Positions 6,439 through 7,209 of a DNA stretch of 7,209 bases are shown here, piece by piece (position 1 is the first letter of the stretch; each line of letters starts with the position of its first letter). The notes under the pieces were generated by a model. The model made no database searches. It was not told the origin of the DNA and saw nothing but the letters and a program-made list of their open reading frames with translations. The position numbers were made by a program, and so were the translations under genes. The stretch spans positions 1 to 7,209 of the forward strand of contig JAEELK010000239.1 in NCBI GenBank assembly GCA_016282655.1, written 5' to 3'. Source of the DNA: Bacillota bacterium (GTDB lineage Bacteria > Bacillota > Clostridia > Peptostreptococcales > Anaerovoracaceae).

Positions 6439-6621
6439 TTAGTACTTCTTGTTCGCCTTTTTTCTGGCTGCTTCAGACTTTTTCTTTCTCTTTACGCTGG
6501 GCTTCTCATAGTGCTCTCTCTTGCGGAGTTCGCTCATGACGCCGTCCCGAGCGCAGGAACGCTTGAATCTCTTCAGCGCGCTCTCGAGATTTTCTCCTTC
6601 TCTGACGATGACCTGTGCCAT
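6439..6621 (-). CDS. rpsU: 30S ribosomal protein S21 (bS21)
   Basis: Small basic protein of the 30S platform near the anti-Shine-Dalgarno end of 16S rRNA, involved in initiation. From the ATG at 6621-6619 it has 60 residues, matching the usual 57-60. It shows the family pattern [20 protein letters not shown] (5-24) and the conserved [20 protein letters not shown] (34-53), with a lysine-rich tail. The frame is open 26 codons further upstream, but that stretch overlaps the promoter's -10 box. The chosen ATG follows the GGAGGGGGTGA ribosome binding site and matches the S21 N-terminus. It is the first gene of the rpsU-yqeY unit, with its own promoter at 6691-6719 and an untranslated leader of roughly 60 nt. 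Confidence 0.97.
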   Translation of the reverse strand: MAQVIVREGENLESALKRFKRSCARDGVMSELRKREHYEKPSVKRKKKSEAARKKANKKY

Positions 6622-6690
6622 ATACCTTTTCACCCCCTCCGCTTCTACATTGGAAGATGCAGTTCGAGTTTCTTTTCCTACAACGCTAAA

Positions 6691-6719
6691 ATTATACACA
6701 CATTGACCCTGCGGGGCAA
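6691..6719 (-). promoter_or_regulatory. Sigma-A-type promoter for rpsU-yqeY
   Basis: On the minus strand a -35 box TTGCCC (6719-6714) is separated by exactly 17 bp from a perfect -10 box TATAAT (6696-6691). Transcription should start near 6684, giving a leader of about 60 nt before the rpsU ATG. An inverted repeat, ACCCT-N8-AGGGT (6706-6723), overlaps the -35 box and spacer. It has no U-run, so it is not a terminator for the preceding HIT gene, but it might bind a regulator. Confidence 0.85.
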
Positions 6720-6732
6720 GGGTTATTTTTCA

Positions 6733-7068
6733 TCAGCCGGGCGGCCAGGTGAGTTTTCTTCTGCCGAGCACGTGCATGTGCAGATGCGGGACGCTCTGTT
6801 CGCCGTCCTCGCCGCAGTTGATGACCACGCGGTAGCCGTTCTCCAGACCCAGCAGGGGCACCAGATCCTTGACTTTTCCGAGCATGTGGCCCAGCAGGCC
6901 TTCGTCCTCCGCCTCCGTCAGCGAAGCGATGTGCTTCTTGGGGACCATGAGCACGTGGACCGGCGCCTGCGGATTGACGTCGTGGAAGATCGCCATCTGT
7001 TCGTCCTCATAGACCATGTTGGTCGGGATCTCTCCGTTCGCGATCTTGCAGAAAATGCAGTCAGACAT
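6733..7068 (-). CDS. HIT-family (histidine triad) nucleotide-binding protein, HinT-like
   Basis: Purine-nucleotide phosphoramidase-type hydrolase of the HIT superfamily, cytoplasmic and homologous to HinT. The protein has 111 residues, the usual size. The N-terminus SDCIFCKIANGEIP carries the C4-x2-C7 metal-site motif. Next come VYEDEQMAIFHDVNPQAPVH (about 19-38) and VLMVPKKHIASL (39-50). The histidine triad HLHMH has H95, H97 and the catalytic H99, and the protein ends with the HinT-type tail LTWPPG. The ATG at 7068-7066 has a textbook AAAGGAGG seven bases upstream. The frame runs on to a TTG at 7206, but that extension would be low-complexity sequence overlapping the promoter. It lies upstream of rpsU, as in many Bacillota, and has its own promoter at 7100-7128. 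Bacterial substrates are not known from this sequence. Confidence 0.96.
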   Translation of the reverse strand: MSDCIFCKIANGEIPTNMVYEDEQMAIFHDVNPQAPVHVLMVPKKHIASLTEAEDEGLLGHMLGKVKDLVPLLGLENGYRVVINCGEDGEQSVPHLHMHVLGRRKLTWPPG

Positions 7069-7099
7069 CTCGTTTCCTCCTTTCGATGCGATCGTTTCT

Positions 7100-7128
7100 A
7101 TGGTACCACGGCCCGCGGCGCTTGGCAA
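7100..7128 (-). promoter_or_regulatory. Sigma-A-type promoter for the HIT gene, extended -10
   Basis: A -35 box TTGCCA (7128-7123) and a -10 box TACCAT (7105-7100) are separated by 17 bp, with TG one base before the -10 (extended -10). The -35 matches consensus at 5 of 6 bases and the -10 at 4 of 6. Transcription would start near 7093, about 25 nt before the HIT start codon. A similar TTGCC -35 box occurs at the rpsU promoter. Confidence 0.75.
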
Positions 7129-7209
7129 ACGTCCTTTTCCGCCCGCGCGGCGCGCCGTGCCGCCGTGTGCGCTAAGCGCTCTTTCTCCGCGGATGCGGCC
7201 AGACAACCG
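7129..7209. other. GC-rich leader with no supported gene
   Basis: This edge segment is very GC-rich and holds a small inverted repeat, GCGCT-A-AGCGC (7169-7179). One minus-strand frame enters from the window edge and stops at a TAG (7174-7172) after about 11 codons. It could be the tail of an upstream gene, but nothing in it is recognisable. Confidence 0.3.

Noticed and set aside
6622..6699. 26-codon N-terminal extension of S21
   Set aside because: It overlaps the -10 box, and the S21 family starts at the ATG at 6621, which has a strong ribosome binding site.
6706..6723. Intrinsic terminator after the HIT gene
   Set aside because: The stem is only 5 bp and no U-run follows on the minus strand.
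7069..7206. N-terminal extension of the HIT protein from a TTG at 7206
   Set aside because: It would overlap the promoter at 7100-7128 and lacks homology; the ATG at 7068 has a perfect ribosome binding site and matches the HinT N-terminus.

Overview
All genes in this window lie on the minus strand, so the biological order runs from high to low coordinates: HIT-family hydrolase, rpsU, yqeY, phoH, a ybeY-cdd fusion, era, recO, a DUF4342 gene with a cysteine-rich tail, and the first 421 codons of single-chain glycyl-tRNA synthetase. This is a version of the conserved Bacillota housekeeping block HIT-rpsU-yqeY-phoH-ybeY-dgkA-cdd-era-recO-glyRS. The gene order, the AGGAGG-type ribosome binding sites, the single-chain GlyRS and the DUF4342 protein all point to a Clostridia-like member of Bacillota with a GC-rich genome. 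The assignment below phylum is inference.

Layout. At 7069-7209, a GC-rich leader carries a sigma-A-type promoter (TTGCCA, 17 bp, TACCAT with a TG extension) that feeds the HIT gene. A second strong promoter (TTGCCC, 17 bp, TATAAT) sits between HIT and rpsU and drives rpsU-yqeY. That unit ends at a near-perfect intrinsic terminator at 5902-5937. A new unit then runs phoH, ybeY-cdd, era, recO, DUF4342, glyQS, with gaps of 0, 15, 67, 13 and 87 bp. I could not find a clear promoter for it in the roughly 80 bp between the terminator and phoH.

Functionally the block is RNA and ribosome centred. It contains ribosomal protein S21, YqeY (linked to aminoacyl-tRNA metabolism by homology only), PhoH ATPase, YbeY (16S rRNA maturation), Era (30S assembly GTPase) and GlyRS, plus RecO (recombination repair) and cytidine deaminase (pyrimidine salvage).

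The most unusual points are two. First, YbeY and cytidine deaminase are fused in a single 292-residue polypeptide, where most relatives have separate genes with dgkA between them. Second, the DUF4342 protein carries 19 cysteines in its last 86 residues, arranged in CDSDCEYRG-like repeats. The sporulation genes yqfC/yqfD and the pgpH-like gene often found around phoH are absent here, as is dgkA. I see no mobile element, CRISPR array, tRNA or rRNA. The long plus-strand open frames (742 and 1024 codons) are antisense shadows of GC-rich genes.
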